From the NCBI GenBank assembly GCA_002897115.2, contig BCIH01000010.1:866582-920705 (forward strand): a stretch of 54,124 nt of DNA. Direction: 5' to 3'. Position 1 is the first letter of the stretch, and each line of letters opens with the position of its first letter. Below, in pieces: positions 1 to 10,094 of the stretch. Under the pieces are notes generated by a model. It did no database searches. It saw nothing but the letters and a program-made list of their open reading frames with translations, and was not told the DNA's origin. The stretch is from Prototheca cutis (taxonomy: Eukaryota; Chlorophyta; Trebouxiophyceae; Chlorellales; Chlorellaceae). Both the position numbers and the translations under genes were made by a program.

Positions 1-17
1 GGGGGGGGGGGGGGGGG
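1..17. repeat. Poly-G run at left contig edge
   Basis: Seventeen consecutive G open the window and a 41-base C run closes it. Both ends of the contig therefore lie in G/C homopolymers, which suggests the assembly stopped there rather than at a biological boundary. Confidence 0.9.
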
Positions 18-803
18 CGCTCAAACACGAATCGTCCTCTGTACCATGCGACGTTGCAGCATGCTCAACCATTCTTGTCTGCAGGGAGCACTTTGCACAT
101 ACGCAGGTGCGGCACGCGGCGTACACGCACGCGTGGGACCCCACGCGCACCCGCATGTTTGCAGCTGGCGGGCCGCTGGCGTTTGGGATGCGCGGCTGCT
201 ACCTCGGCCTCTGGCGCTGACGGAGAGCGCGCGCGTAAGAAGGGCCGCCAATCGGTGACAATCTGCGTCGGACTGTATTTCGTTAGGGCCCGCCCATGTT
301 TTCCCTTGTCCAGGGCACCAGTCTTGCTTTTGCATGCTGCCTGCCTCTACAATTCATCTGGCCGCAGCGCCAGCAAACCCTTGTCCCTTTCATTGTCGCG
401 TGGCTGAGCAAGCGCCTCTGACGACGGTGCCAATCCGTCGGCTCCTCTTGCTCATTCGAATGGGTGGGATGGCATTTCAACACTCGGACACGGCAAGGCC
501 AAATGCAACGAGATGGTATCCAAGAAGAGACTGGGATGGAAATTGGATGGTGGGCATGGGGTTTGGCTTGAGGGCCAGGGCGTCATACAAGGGCATGGGC
601 AGGGGGGCCTGACAGCAACTGTGTCGACTGCCACATCAATGTTTGCGGGAACCGTGGTGGCGCAGGTGATATGGGATGTGCGCATGCTGGCGTGCAACGG
701 ACGCAGGAACAGCTCCCAGGTGTGTGGGCCGTGACGCAGGTGGTGTGCCTGGAATGCAACATTCAGTGACAGAAAAAAAAAAGTTTGGGGGGAAGCGCCC
801 CGC
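1..803. other. Left-edge flank, no gene recognised
   Basis: This is the 3' flank of the WD40 gene on the minus strand. Short open frames on both strands show no recognisable domain, and I found no tRNA or convincing splice structure. An exon of a gene running off the left edge cannot be excluded. Confidence 0.5.
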
Positions 804-2348
804 CTAGCAGTACTCTGCGAGGGGGAAGGAGCAGCGTGCCTGGGGGCCCATGCCAAACCGCGCAACGGCGTGCTGCAGCCCCACATACATGGCTTCGCCG
901 TTTGGAGAGAAGCAGAGGCCCGAGACTTCGGGGTCAAGGCGAGGGGCGGTGCCGAGCTGGAGGACCTGCCGCCGCGACCACATGCGCATGTCCACCAGGT
1001 GCGCCCGTCGCCGGTGCTCCGTGAAGGCCAACATGTCAAGTGGCGCCGGTGCAAACTTGACATTCCGGCAAGCCTGATTTATTTATTTATTTATTTTTGT
1101 TGGGGGGGGGATTGCCGGGTGGTTGGTTTGGGTGGCAAGGAGAGGAGAGGCAGACCAGGACTGGGTCTCTAGGCGGCCAAGAACTTTCCAGCCCCTACAC
1201 CAACCACCGCCCATCTGCACACATATCATCAGCACTCAGAAAACATTCCAAAATTTAACCAAAAGGGCATACACATACATACCAGGGGTGTGGAGAAGCG
1301 GGCGACGACCGACTGGGCTCGGTGGTCCCAGACACAGCAGAGGCCATCCTGACTTGCAGCGGCAAACAGCGTCCCCGAGGGCGACCACGCGCAGGACATG
1401 CCGGCATCAGCAGCCTCCACCCAACTTCGTGCCTGCCAGTACCCCGTGGGCCGCGCGATGAAGAGGTAGGTCCCCCGGTTGTCGCCAACCGCCAGCAGGT
1501 GGCGCTTGCAGGGCGCCAGCGCGCAGTGGTTGATAGCAGTGGGGCAGGCCACGCGCCCGAGCAGCTCGCCCTGGGGTAAGCCAAAGATGAAGATGGCGTC
1601 GTCGTTGTTGCACACAAACAGCCGGACCTGTTGCATTGTTGTTAGGAAAGCGGGGGGGAACGTGTGTTTTTGGTTTTGAGCGAGGCGCTGTGCCTGGCAG
1701 TAGAGAGAATGCTGCTGCCGTGAGCCATTGGTCCAAGGTCGTTCTGACCCGTGTCGGGCCTTGTCCGTGGAGAAAAAAATTCCCTACCAAAAATTCTCAC
1801 CTGGCCACTGGCATCCCGGGCGAGGTGCAGGGCGTTGTTCACCGAACCGCCGCAGTCGCCTTTGAAGACCACTTCTCCAGAGTCCAACTCCCGCACATCG
1901 AGCTGCGACGCCTGGCCGCCGGCCGCCACGAAGCCATGGCTCACTGCCAATGATGTCGGCTCAAACTGCAGATTTTGCACCACCGACCTCTATGGATGTT
2001 TTTAAAGGGGGGGGGGGGGTAATGTGGGGTTGGGTGGCATTAAGTGTCGGGTCACGGTGCGCTACAAGCACATGACAGAGTGGCAACAGTGCACAGGCCG
2101 CTGAATGAGCATGAGGAGATGATGCGTGGTTCCTCCTGCCCAGCGAAAATTGAGCAGCAGACAGATGGTCTCCAACACGGCTGCGGCACACCACTCGTTC
2201 AAAGAAAAAACCCTACAAGTCACACACACCTTGCCACTGGGCGTGTGCTTCAGTGTCTGGTTCTGGCGAGTAGAATACAGCTCGTCCTCATGCTCGGGGC
2301 ATTGCAGCAGGTCTCGCAGCTGCCAGTGCTGAATCGTGGATGGCAGCT
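804..2348 (-). CDS. WD40 repeat protein with DUF2415-like C-terminus (5' incomplete)
   Basis: Four exons join in frame on the minus strand: 2348-2230, 1989-1801, 1627-1283 and 1073-804 (stop TAG). The first visible exon carries IQHWQLRDLLQCP. The middle exons have WD-like blades (SCAWSPSGTLFAAASQDG, VCVWD-like CCVWDHRAQSV, HLLAVGDNRGTYLF). The last begins ACRNVKFAPAPLDMLAFTEH, which resembles the DUF2415 motif of fungal and plant WD proteins as I remember it, and ends with another blade (GLCFSPNGEAMYVG). It is probably a propeller scaffold; its partner and process are unknown. The first exon enters in phase 2 after a strong acceptor (ctgcag at 2354-2349) and has no in-frame Met before an upstream stop, so at least one 5' exon lies in 2350-3280. 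The last intron has complementary ends (see findings). Confidence 0.75.
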
Positions 2349-3284
2349 CTGCAGTGGGACGGCGGGGAATGGCAGGCGGATTGGCCCCTTGAAGCGATGG
2401 ACCATGATAGACAGACCGTGCAGCCGCGAAAATGAGACAGAAAATGCAGTTCCAGCATGTGCACTATGCACAGCGTCATGGGCAGTGTAAAGGGGCATGC
2501 CGCGCCTCATGAGGTCACTTGCTCAGCATTAATACCAAGGAGGCCAGACCCCCCTCTCGGGCGTGACTGGGACCTGGACTGCAGGGCGTCGTTCCACACG
2601 AACACTCCACGGCGTCACGCGGCCCTCCACCCCGCATCGCACATGCCACGGTAAACAGACAAGTGAGCCCGCTAGGGCACATGAACCCAGGTCACCCCCC
2701 TGCACGAGGCGTGGAGACCATTTACCCCCCCGGCCCTCATCCCATGCTTACCGATGTGGCGCTCGAGCCTGCAGAGCTCGTCAACGGAGCCGACCTCCCC
2801 TTCTATCGTCATCGAGGTTTACTCAACCCCTCACGAAACCTCCACGGAATCGAATGCGTGCCGGAACGGGGTCCGCGCGAGTCCTCAACACGGCCCAGGT
2901 TCACACTGAGGTGCGGGGAACTTTACCCGCTCGACACCATGGCAGTGCCTGCATGCGCAGACAGTACTCGCGGAACGCCTTGAAGATAAACCCAGTTTTT
3001 ATTCTTTTGACTGGATGTAAACAGCGCGTGCTAGTGAGTTCCGGCTCCCGCTATGACCCTCCCGGCGTTTTATCCCCTTGTCCCCATCGGCCGGCACGAG
3101 ATGATAGGGTTTCGTGCATGGGGGGTTGGGAATTTCAAATCCCCACCAACGACGCCGCCATTTTAGGAGCATGATGTGACATCGTCTCCAACTACGCCAT
3201 GAATTTGTACAGAACCAATCACTCAATGAAAGCAATGAAATAGGTCAATACTCAATGCATGCAGACAGCATCTGCGACGGGGAA
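2349..3284. other. Gap holding unresolved 5' exon(s) of the WD40 gene and 3' flank of the helicase
   Basis: The WD40 gene must have its start codon here on the minus strand, but no candidate exon stands out. A minus-strand frame with Met at 2510 runs out of phase with the WD40 exon and looks like a shadow. The right part is the downstream flank of the DEAD-box gene. No RNA gene is seen. Confidence 0.5.
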
Positions 3285-3883
3285 CTACTTTGCCATTTCC
3301 ATCTTGCTTGGTGGCACCGTGGATTCCACAGGAGTCATGGCGCCATGGGCAAACTCCACACTCTGGATGTCCACACCCAGCTTGCGGGCAAACCGTTGCA
3401 CCACCGCCTCCTGTCGCCCAGAGACTATGGACACCACGCAACCCGGCCGGCCGGCCCTGGGTGACGACATTGGGGATGGCGGGTCCTCAGGCGGGGGGGG
3501 NGGTGGGTGATCTGATCTGGGGCACCCCCTATTCAACCCTCCAAAACACACACCCCACGCCCCTGCATCCAATTTCACGACAATGCTTTTCCTGCCTATT
3601 TCCGGGTAAAAATTAGTCCCCCCAGACATCCCCAAACAACACACCACACCTGCCGGTGCGGCCCGCGCGATGAGCGTAGTGCGCGGCGTCGGTTGGGAGC
3701 TCCAGGTTGAACACCGCATCGCAGTCTGCCACGTCCAGGCCTCGAGCCGCGACATCCGACACGAGAAGTGCCCGGAACTTGCCTGCCCGGAAGGCTGACA
3801 GGATGGCCTGACGTTCCTGCTTGCCAAGTTCGCCATGGAGCGCACCGGCCGGCATGCCCCTCGACCGCAGTTTGCCCTACGCG

Positions 3884-3948
<65 letters not shown>

Positions 3949-5807
3949 TTGATTGTGTGGGTGTGCCTTGGGCGGTGTGTGGATGGTCTTAGACATCTGT
4001 GCCTGTCAAAGGCCTCCCTCCTGGGATTTCCCCCCTTAGAAAGCAGAATAGTTCCCAACAGAATGCTCTCGGCAGCGGCGTGATACCCACCCCTCCAAAC
4101 ACACTCAGCTCGAATGAAAATTTTATTCACAAAGAAGTGTAAAAGGTTATGCAGCACAATCCCCNCCCCCCCCCCCCCCCCATGCAGACAGCCTCATTAT
4201 TTGTGCTCACCGCAACGTCTTTGAGGCGGGACTGAAAATTCATAAAGACCAGGACCCGGTCCGCCCCAAGCGCATGAATGCCGCGGCGCAGGGTGTCTGC
4301 AGCGTGCTGCGGCGCTGTGCCCACAACATAGTGTGCAATCTGCGGCGGCAAGGCCATGCCTGAGTTGTCGGAACCCGGGGTGGAAGAGTTTGAATGGTGC
4401 TGGGATGCTAGTTTGGGTTTGACCGCAGAGACACCGGGGCCCCATCCCCACTCCGGTGTGGCGCCGGGTTGGGGCCTGGCAGCCATTGAAGGCATCCTCT
4501 GGGAACCCTGCTCTGCCGTGCCAGCTCCTCGCTGGTGCAGCAGAACCGCGTGCGGGGAGGGACACCACGCCGATGCCTGCTGCAAGTGCCTTGGCGTCAG
4601 CGTCGCCGATACCAGGACCGTCTGTCGTTTCTCAGGGCCGCCGCCGACATGCCGAGAAAGCGTGTCCATGTCTTCTCGGAACTGTGGCTCCAGCAGCTGG
4701 TCTGCTTCATCCAGCACCAGAGTCTTGGTTCTGTGGTTGGGAAGAAAGGCCGGAATGCAGGGTTCTGGTTGACAGAGGAGTGGTTTGGTCAATTGACCTA
4801 ATGAATCTTTTCAGCCCATGGAGAAGGGCTCAAGCACTGGACAGCAGTATCATTGCTGGCCCCCCCCCCCCCCCCCCAAAAAAAAAAGAAGACAATATTA
4901 ATCATAATAGTAATCTGGTGGCTCACCCGCGCGTCTGCAGGGTGCCGTCCTTTACCAGCGCTGCCAGACGGCCTGGGGTGCCAACGATTATGATGGGTCG
5001 GTGGTCACGGAGGGCCTGGGCCTGGCGCCGGGGGTTGGCGCCGCCGATGCACTGCTGTGCCGCGGACCGGCCCTCGGGGCCAAGTAACGCCCGGGCGGCC
5101 GCCAAGATCTGCATGCCCAGTTCCTGTGAGGGCGCCACTATGACGACTGCCGGCTGCGTGGTCCGGCGCTTGGCCGGAAGTTCCGGGGACCCGAGGGCAT
5201 GTTGTGGCGACACCAAGGGCAGCAGGTATGCCAGGGTCTTGCCGCTGCCAGTGTGGCTCTGCACCGCTGCGTTGGCACCGGCCGCGATCGGGCCTGCGCA
5301 TGCTATTTGCACGTCTGTGGGCGTGCTGATCCCCAGACCCTCCAGCAGTGGCTGTTCAGGAAGGTTCAACGGTGATTGGGCGCAGGTTTTGTTGGGAATG
5401 GAAGGGAGAACACGACGCCCATGGTGGGCGGGCAGGCACGCAGGGCAGCTGTTCCACTCTCGCAAAATCCGATTATCCAGCAGGCTCATAACGACATGAC
5501 ATACCAGGATTCGAGGGTGCACGTTGATTTGGTCAAACCGGGGCTGCTGTGGCCCTGGAGCAGCGCCATTCATGGATGACTGGTGGGTTGGAGGCAGCTC
5601 GGGGCCTGCGGCACTTGTGACCGGCCTTCGCCACGCCCACTCGGTCGTCCTGGACCCTCTCCAGCGCGAGGCTATATCGCTGCATTGGGAAACAGAATGC
5701 CGAACCGGGCACTGTCGCGCTGGCTGCGGCAGGAATGGCGCCGGCAGGCGCCGGGCTCCGCCCAACAGCATTCGGAACGCCGCTGCTCGCATGCACAGGG
5801 GTTGCAA
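3285..5807 (-). CDS. Organelle-type DEAD-box RNA helicase, RH47/RH58-like
   Basis: Five exons (5807-5505, 5351-4927, 4730-4211, 3876-3650, 3456-3285) encode about 548 aa. Helicase motifs appear in order: Q-motif region (LGISTPTDVQ), motif I SHTGSGKT (about residues 133-140), motif II DEAD (250-253), motif III SAT (284-286), ARGLDV and HRAGRTGR (about 485-492). SHTGSGKTLAYLLPLV and ELPTDAAHYAHRAGRTGR closely match plant RH47 (ISE1, mitochondrial) and RH58 (chloroplast), so an ATP-dependent helicase in organelle RNA metabolism is likely. The Arg-rich, acid-poor N-terminus (RMLLGGARRLPAPFLPQPARQ) fits a transit peptide, although the start could also be Met at 5792 or 5774. An insertion of about 90 residues with low complexity follows motif III. 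Introns 2-4 carry long G and C runs. The gene is divergent from LipB across a 252-bp promoter. Confidence 0.85.
3885..3947. repeat. 63-bp G homopolymer inside helicase intron 3
   Basis: An uninterrupted G run on the plus strand is a C run on the sense strand of the gene. It ends about eight bases before the 3' splice site of the intron 3877-4210. The same intron has the opposite run (C on plus, G on sense) at 4161-4181 near its 5' end. The true length may differ because assemblers misjudge such runs. Confidence 0.8.
4161..4181. repeat. C run with N near 5' end of helicase intron 3
   Basis: Four C, one N and sixteen C. On the sense strand this is a G run about 30 bases after the donor site, complementary to the C run at the other end of the same intron. 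The N marks base-calling trouble in the run. Confidence 0.8.
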
Positions 5808-6059
5808 TGACCAGCCGAGGATTTTGTGTGTGGATTTTATGCATGCATATTAGTATTAAGAGTATAAATGTGGAGTTTGCAATGTTCTTCACCGTCTCAT
5901 TGAGCGATGTTAACCCGGACAGCGTTTGCCAAACTTGTTGATCGCAAAATCCGAACCCGCAATCTCAGAATCAGAGTGTCCCATGCTCAGACACTCGAGG
6001 CACATATTGAAAAGGCGATTTCCAATCTCAGGCCGCGGATTCATTGAAGGCGTCATGAC

Positions 6060-7692
6060 ATGCAGGTCCTGACGTCAGTGAGGCAGGGCGGCAGCACGGC
6101 AAGCTTGGTCCAGGGCCCACCCAAAGAAGTGGCTCCAGCCGGAGCCTGCAGGCGTTCCTCCCATGGTGAACACAGACGCCTAAGGATCTCTGCATCCAGC
6201 ACTGCAAACGCGACGGCAAGAAAAGTCACGGTCTATGATCTGTGGGATCAGGAGGTGCCCTATGACCAGGTGGGTGGGTGTGTCACCCTGGGGGGGAGGG
6301 GGATCAAAGAAAGCTCTGGAAACCCCATGCCGGCCATGCATGCTGCCTTTCGGCACATGATTCATGCGCAGTGTTCAGAGTTCATTGGGGCCCCATGTGG
6401 ACCCTGAACTGTCAGCGGCGCCCCATGTGGAATGGGCAGGGACCGAGTGTGTGACAACTGCAGGGCCATCTGCCTGGCCAGAGTTGCGAGACGGGAGGCC
6501 CCACCATCGACCTGCTCCTACCTGATGTTCCTCTCCACAGGCATGGGAGTTGCAACGGGCTTTAGTCAAGGAGGTGCAGGCCGGGTACCACGGTGCTGGG
6601 GCTGCCGTTCTTCTGCAGCACCCACCCGTCTACACTCTGGGTGCAGGGTCAACCACAGATCATCTAAAATTTGATCCGGATGACCCACCGCTGCCCCTGT
6701 TCCGGACAGAGCGGGGAGGAGAGGTGTGAAATGCCGTGCTGCTGTTTAAACTCGGTGGGCCGCTCCCTTGGGGGAGCTCAGCGACTGCTCATGGAGCTGC
6801 ACCACTTCACGTAATGGTCACTTGTTGGATGCTCATCACCGGCTGCTACAGAATAGCACAGCTTCATGACAGCATGTCTGCCTCATGAAACATTGACGTG
6901 CTTTTGACCCTGGATGCAGGTGACATACCATGGTCCGGGTCAACTGGTGCTGTACCCCGTCCTTGATCTCTGTCAACTGGGCAAGGATCTCCACTGGTAC
7001 CTCCGGTCTCTAGAGGAAGTTGTCATCAGGCAAGAGGACGGGCCGGCGCCCCGGGGTACAATGCTGCTACTGGTGGTGGTGTTTCTGGGCCGCTGCATTG
7101 TGTGCGCAGGGATGCAGCCATGGGCGGGTGTATTGTGAGCAGCAATGTGCTGTTCTTATTTGCAATAAACACATCGGCCCTGCAGCCGGCCCTGTGCCAT
7201 CTCATATGCTTTTTGCAAGCTCTTCCTGGTGTATTGAGGCAACGCAAGTCCACACTCTCGTCCTGCAGGGCGCTGGAGGACGTGTCTGGGATCGAGGGCA
7301 GCCGGGTGCCGGGGCGGACGGGTGTCTGGGTGGCCGGCCGGAAGCTTGCCGCCATCGGCGTTCGCGCACAGCGCTGGGTCACCTACCACGGCCTGGCGCT
7401 CAATGTGGCACCAGACCTGGGTCCCTTTGGGGGCATCGTGCCCTGCGGCATCACTGACGCCGGCGTCGGGTCCGTCTGGGAAGAAACGGGAAACGTACCT
7501 TGGCGCAGTCCAAAGGCCCAGACTGGCAGTGCCCGGTGCGAATCGGTCCACACCCGACGCCAGCAGCTCATCAAAGAGTACGCTGTGGCATTGATCACTT
7601 CCATGGCGGAGGTGTTTGACCTTGAATTGGAAGAGGCCAGCCTGGAAGCGCTGGGAAAGCTGGCTCAGATTGATCCCGCTGCCGCTTGCTGA
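6060..7692 (+). CDS. LIPB: Octanoyl-[acyl-carrier protein]:protein N-octanoyltransferase (LipB)
   Basis: Four exons (6060-6269, 6541-6723, 6920-7029, 7269-7692) give about 308 aa. The enzyme moves octanoyl from ACP onto lipoyl domains of organellar 2-oxoacid dehydrogenases and the glycine cleavage H protein, the first step of lipoate synthesis. Family blocks are all present: [32 protein letters not shown], the catalytic Lys in RKLAAIG (about K193) and catalytic Cys in IVPCGI (about C227), with YHGLALNV between them. The first 50 residues are rich in Ser, Arg and Ala, suggesting plastid or mitochondrial import. Joining exon 3 to exon 4 ([14 protein letters not shown]) needs a GC-AG intron (AG|gcaaga at 7030). 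A C-terminal tail of about 75 residues past the catalytic Cys is partly unlike bacterial LipB. The 5' promoter is shared with the helicase. Confidence 0.92.
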
Positions 7693-8088
7693 AATGTAAA
7701 GCCCTTGCCCTCGTTCCGTTCCCCACATCTCGCAAGTTGATCCTATTTCTACTCAGTTGGATGCAGTTGCTATAATGAAATTCTGTGCATCGCTGGCAAA
7801 AAGTTGTTCATGTCGTCGCCCGTTCATGTGTGGTGGAACAAGAGAATTGAAGGGCATTCACTTGACCGGACAAGGTGTCATGTCGGATCAGGTTGAACCC
7901 GCGGCCGGCCGCGGGGTCCCGATGGATCCGTCGACCCGGCTCATCGCATCGGTTTGCTCATCCCCCATCAATTTCTGTCAGCAAATGGTAATGTGAACGA
8001 GGACGTACATCAGTGAGAATCACGTTGAGAAAAGCGTATCCCTCTGATCAGAACTGCCTTCCACGTACTGCCACCGGTTTCGGGTTCG
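7693..8088. other. Intergenic: LipB 3' flank and hydratase promoter
   Basis: There is no coding pattern. TGTAA, the usual green-algal polyadenylation signal, occurs at 7695-7699, unusually close to the LipB stop. The rest is presumed promoter of the hydratase gene. Confidence 0.5.
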
Positions 8089-9672
8089 ATGAACCGGGCT
8101 TGCCTCCGACACAGCCTCGCCGTCTTGTCGAGGTCGCTGGCCGCAGCGCAGGTTCGAGGGCCGCTCCCAGCCCGCCCAGCTGTCTACAGTCTCGCGCATA
8201 ACTGGAACGAGGCTGCGTGCCGGCCTGCCAGGCACATTCGCGTGTACAGCGCGGCCGCCGGGATGGATCAAGGCCTTGCCGACCTCATCTCCAAGTTCAA
8301 CAGCCTGCTGGTGGATGTGGACGAGGCTGGCGTCGCCACTCTCACCCTCAACAGGCCTGCCCAGCTGAACGCCCTCAACAGCGAGGTATGGGAAGCCTGG
8401 GTTTGACTTTTTTCTGGATTCTGCCTTGTTTGTAGTGAGGGAGCTGGTGCCATTCGCTGGGTGTTTGCTTCCTTGGAGGAAGGTTCGGGTTGTGCCAGTG
8501 CCCTGGATGTCTTCTTGCTTGCGGGCCAGGTGTACTGAGGCTCGGGTGCGGTGTGGGTAATCGCAGTGTCATTGGTATACGCGAACCATGAGCGCCCTCA
8601 TGACCCCCAACCCCCTTTTTTCAGTTGATGAGGGAGCTGGTGGCTGCCTGCACCTACCTGGACCGGAGTCACCCCACCGCCCGGGTCCTGATCATCACAG
8701 GTTCGGGATCAAAGGCATTTGCTGCCGGCGCCGACATCAAGGAGATGGCAAGCGTGACCTACAGCGAGGTGGGTGGGTGCAATGTGCTGGGGACTAGTTG
8801 AACCTGCTTGTTATCAGCCGGATGAGCTTGGGCCACCCAACCCATCCAAATTCCCTTTTCCATGCAACAAGCAACACTCCAAACTTCTACAGGCATACAA
8901 CAAGGGGATGCTGGAAGGCTGGGAGAGCCTCAAGTCTATTCGCAAGCCGATTATTGCAGCCGTCAATGGCTATGCCCTTGGCGGCGGCTGCGAGCTGGCC
9001 ATGCTTTGCGACATCATCCTCGCCGCCGACTCCGCCTCCTTTGGCCAGGTTGTTTGTAGGGGTTGATCGATGGTCGACTTGATTCATACTACTATTGGTA
9101 GTATGTTTGATTGTTTGCTTTGGCGCATTTGCTTGCAGCTTGCTCAGGCCCGACTGTGCCCTGCCATCCCATACCACCCCAAAACCTTAAAACCCCCCCT
9201 TCACACACACACACACACAAACATACATACATAAAAACATAATAGAACCAGCAACAAATGCCCAAAGGCCACCACTGCTATGCAGCCGGAGATCCTGCTG
9301 GGCGTGATTCCGGGGATGGGCGGCACGCAGCGGCTGACCCGGGCGGTGGGCAAGTCGCGGGCCATGGAGATGATTCTGACGGGCGACCGCATCTCTGCGG
9401 CCGAGGCCGTGGCGGCTGGGCTGGCCAGCCGTACCATTCCCGCGGCCGAGCTGCTGCCAGAGGCCAAGAAACTGGCAGCCCGCATCGCAGCCCACTCGCT
9501 GCCAGCAGTGGCAAAGGCCAAGGAGTGTGTCAACATTGCGCACGAGCTGCCGCTGGCCGAAGGCGTGCGCTTTGAAAAGCGCGAGTTCTGGGGCGCGTTT
9601 GCCCTGCAGGACCAAAAGGAGGGCATGGCCGCATTTGTGGAGAAGCGAAAGCCCAACTTTATCGATGCCTGA
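8089..9672 (+). CDS. Enoyl-CoA hydratase (crotonase, ECHS1-type), probably mitochondrial
   Basis: Four exons (8089-8385, 8625-8768, 8893-9048, 9286-9672) give about 327 aa. The crotonase fold is clear: [28 protein letters not shown] (oxyanion-hole segment), [14 protein letters not shown] with the first catalytic Glu, and [20 protein letters not shown] with the second. Both catalytic glutamates of short-chain enoyl-CoA hydratase are retained, so it should hydrate 2-trans-enoyl-CoA in beta-oxidation or in branched-chain amino acid breakdown. The N-terminus ([24 protein letters not shown], continuing to about residue 55) is Arg/Ala/Ser-rich without acids, like a mitochondrial presequence; no C-terminal PTS1 is seen (ends NFIDA). 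Start and frame are supported by all three splice junctions. Intron 3 ends with a long CA repeat. Confidence 0.92.
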
Positions 9673-10094
9673 GGTGGGGGCGGCGTTGCTGTTGATGGTG
9701 GTGATGACGGACTCTGGCGCGATGAGCGCTGTTATTCTTCTGGTCGCTGAGACGCACTTGCCCTGAGCGAGGAAGCTTCTGTTTGTCCTGCATCTCACTC
9801 CATATGTCTGCATCAGAGCGCATAACACCTGCTGGAGCATTTGTCCTGGGTTTTCACCGCTTTTTTATTGATGCCAGCGTGCAAGCACGCCGAGTGCTGA
9901 TCGCGTGTGGCGACCATTTCGACCTAGTTGATGTGCCGGGGTGCATTTGTTGCAGAGCAATACAACCATACAAGCGTGGTTCCCAGAAAAGAAACATTTA
10001 CTCCTTTGCCAGTTTGACTCGACAAGGGGTATATCTGCCCAGGCAAGTGGGCATGCAGCATACAAAAACTGCGAACCAAACCGTTGGCACACTT
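9673..10094. other. Convergent 3' flanks of hydratase and UTP14
   Basis: This non-coding stretch lies between two converging genes. It has only short unsupported open frames and no RNA gene. Confidence 0.55.

Noticed and set aside
3768..4083. Plus-strand frames encoding poly-Gly through the 63-base G run
   Set aside because: They consist of the homopolymer inside the helicase intron plus antisense exon sequence.
4456..5499. 347-codon plus-strand frame over the helicase
   Set aside because: It is antisense to exons 2 and 3, which carry all the DEAD-box motifs.
5935..5970. GGTTCGG segment on the minus strand resembling a tRNA T-arm
   Set aside because: No complementary T-stem or acceptor stem.
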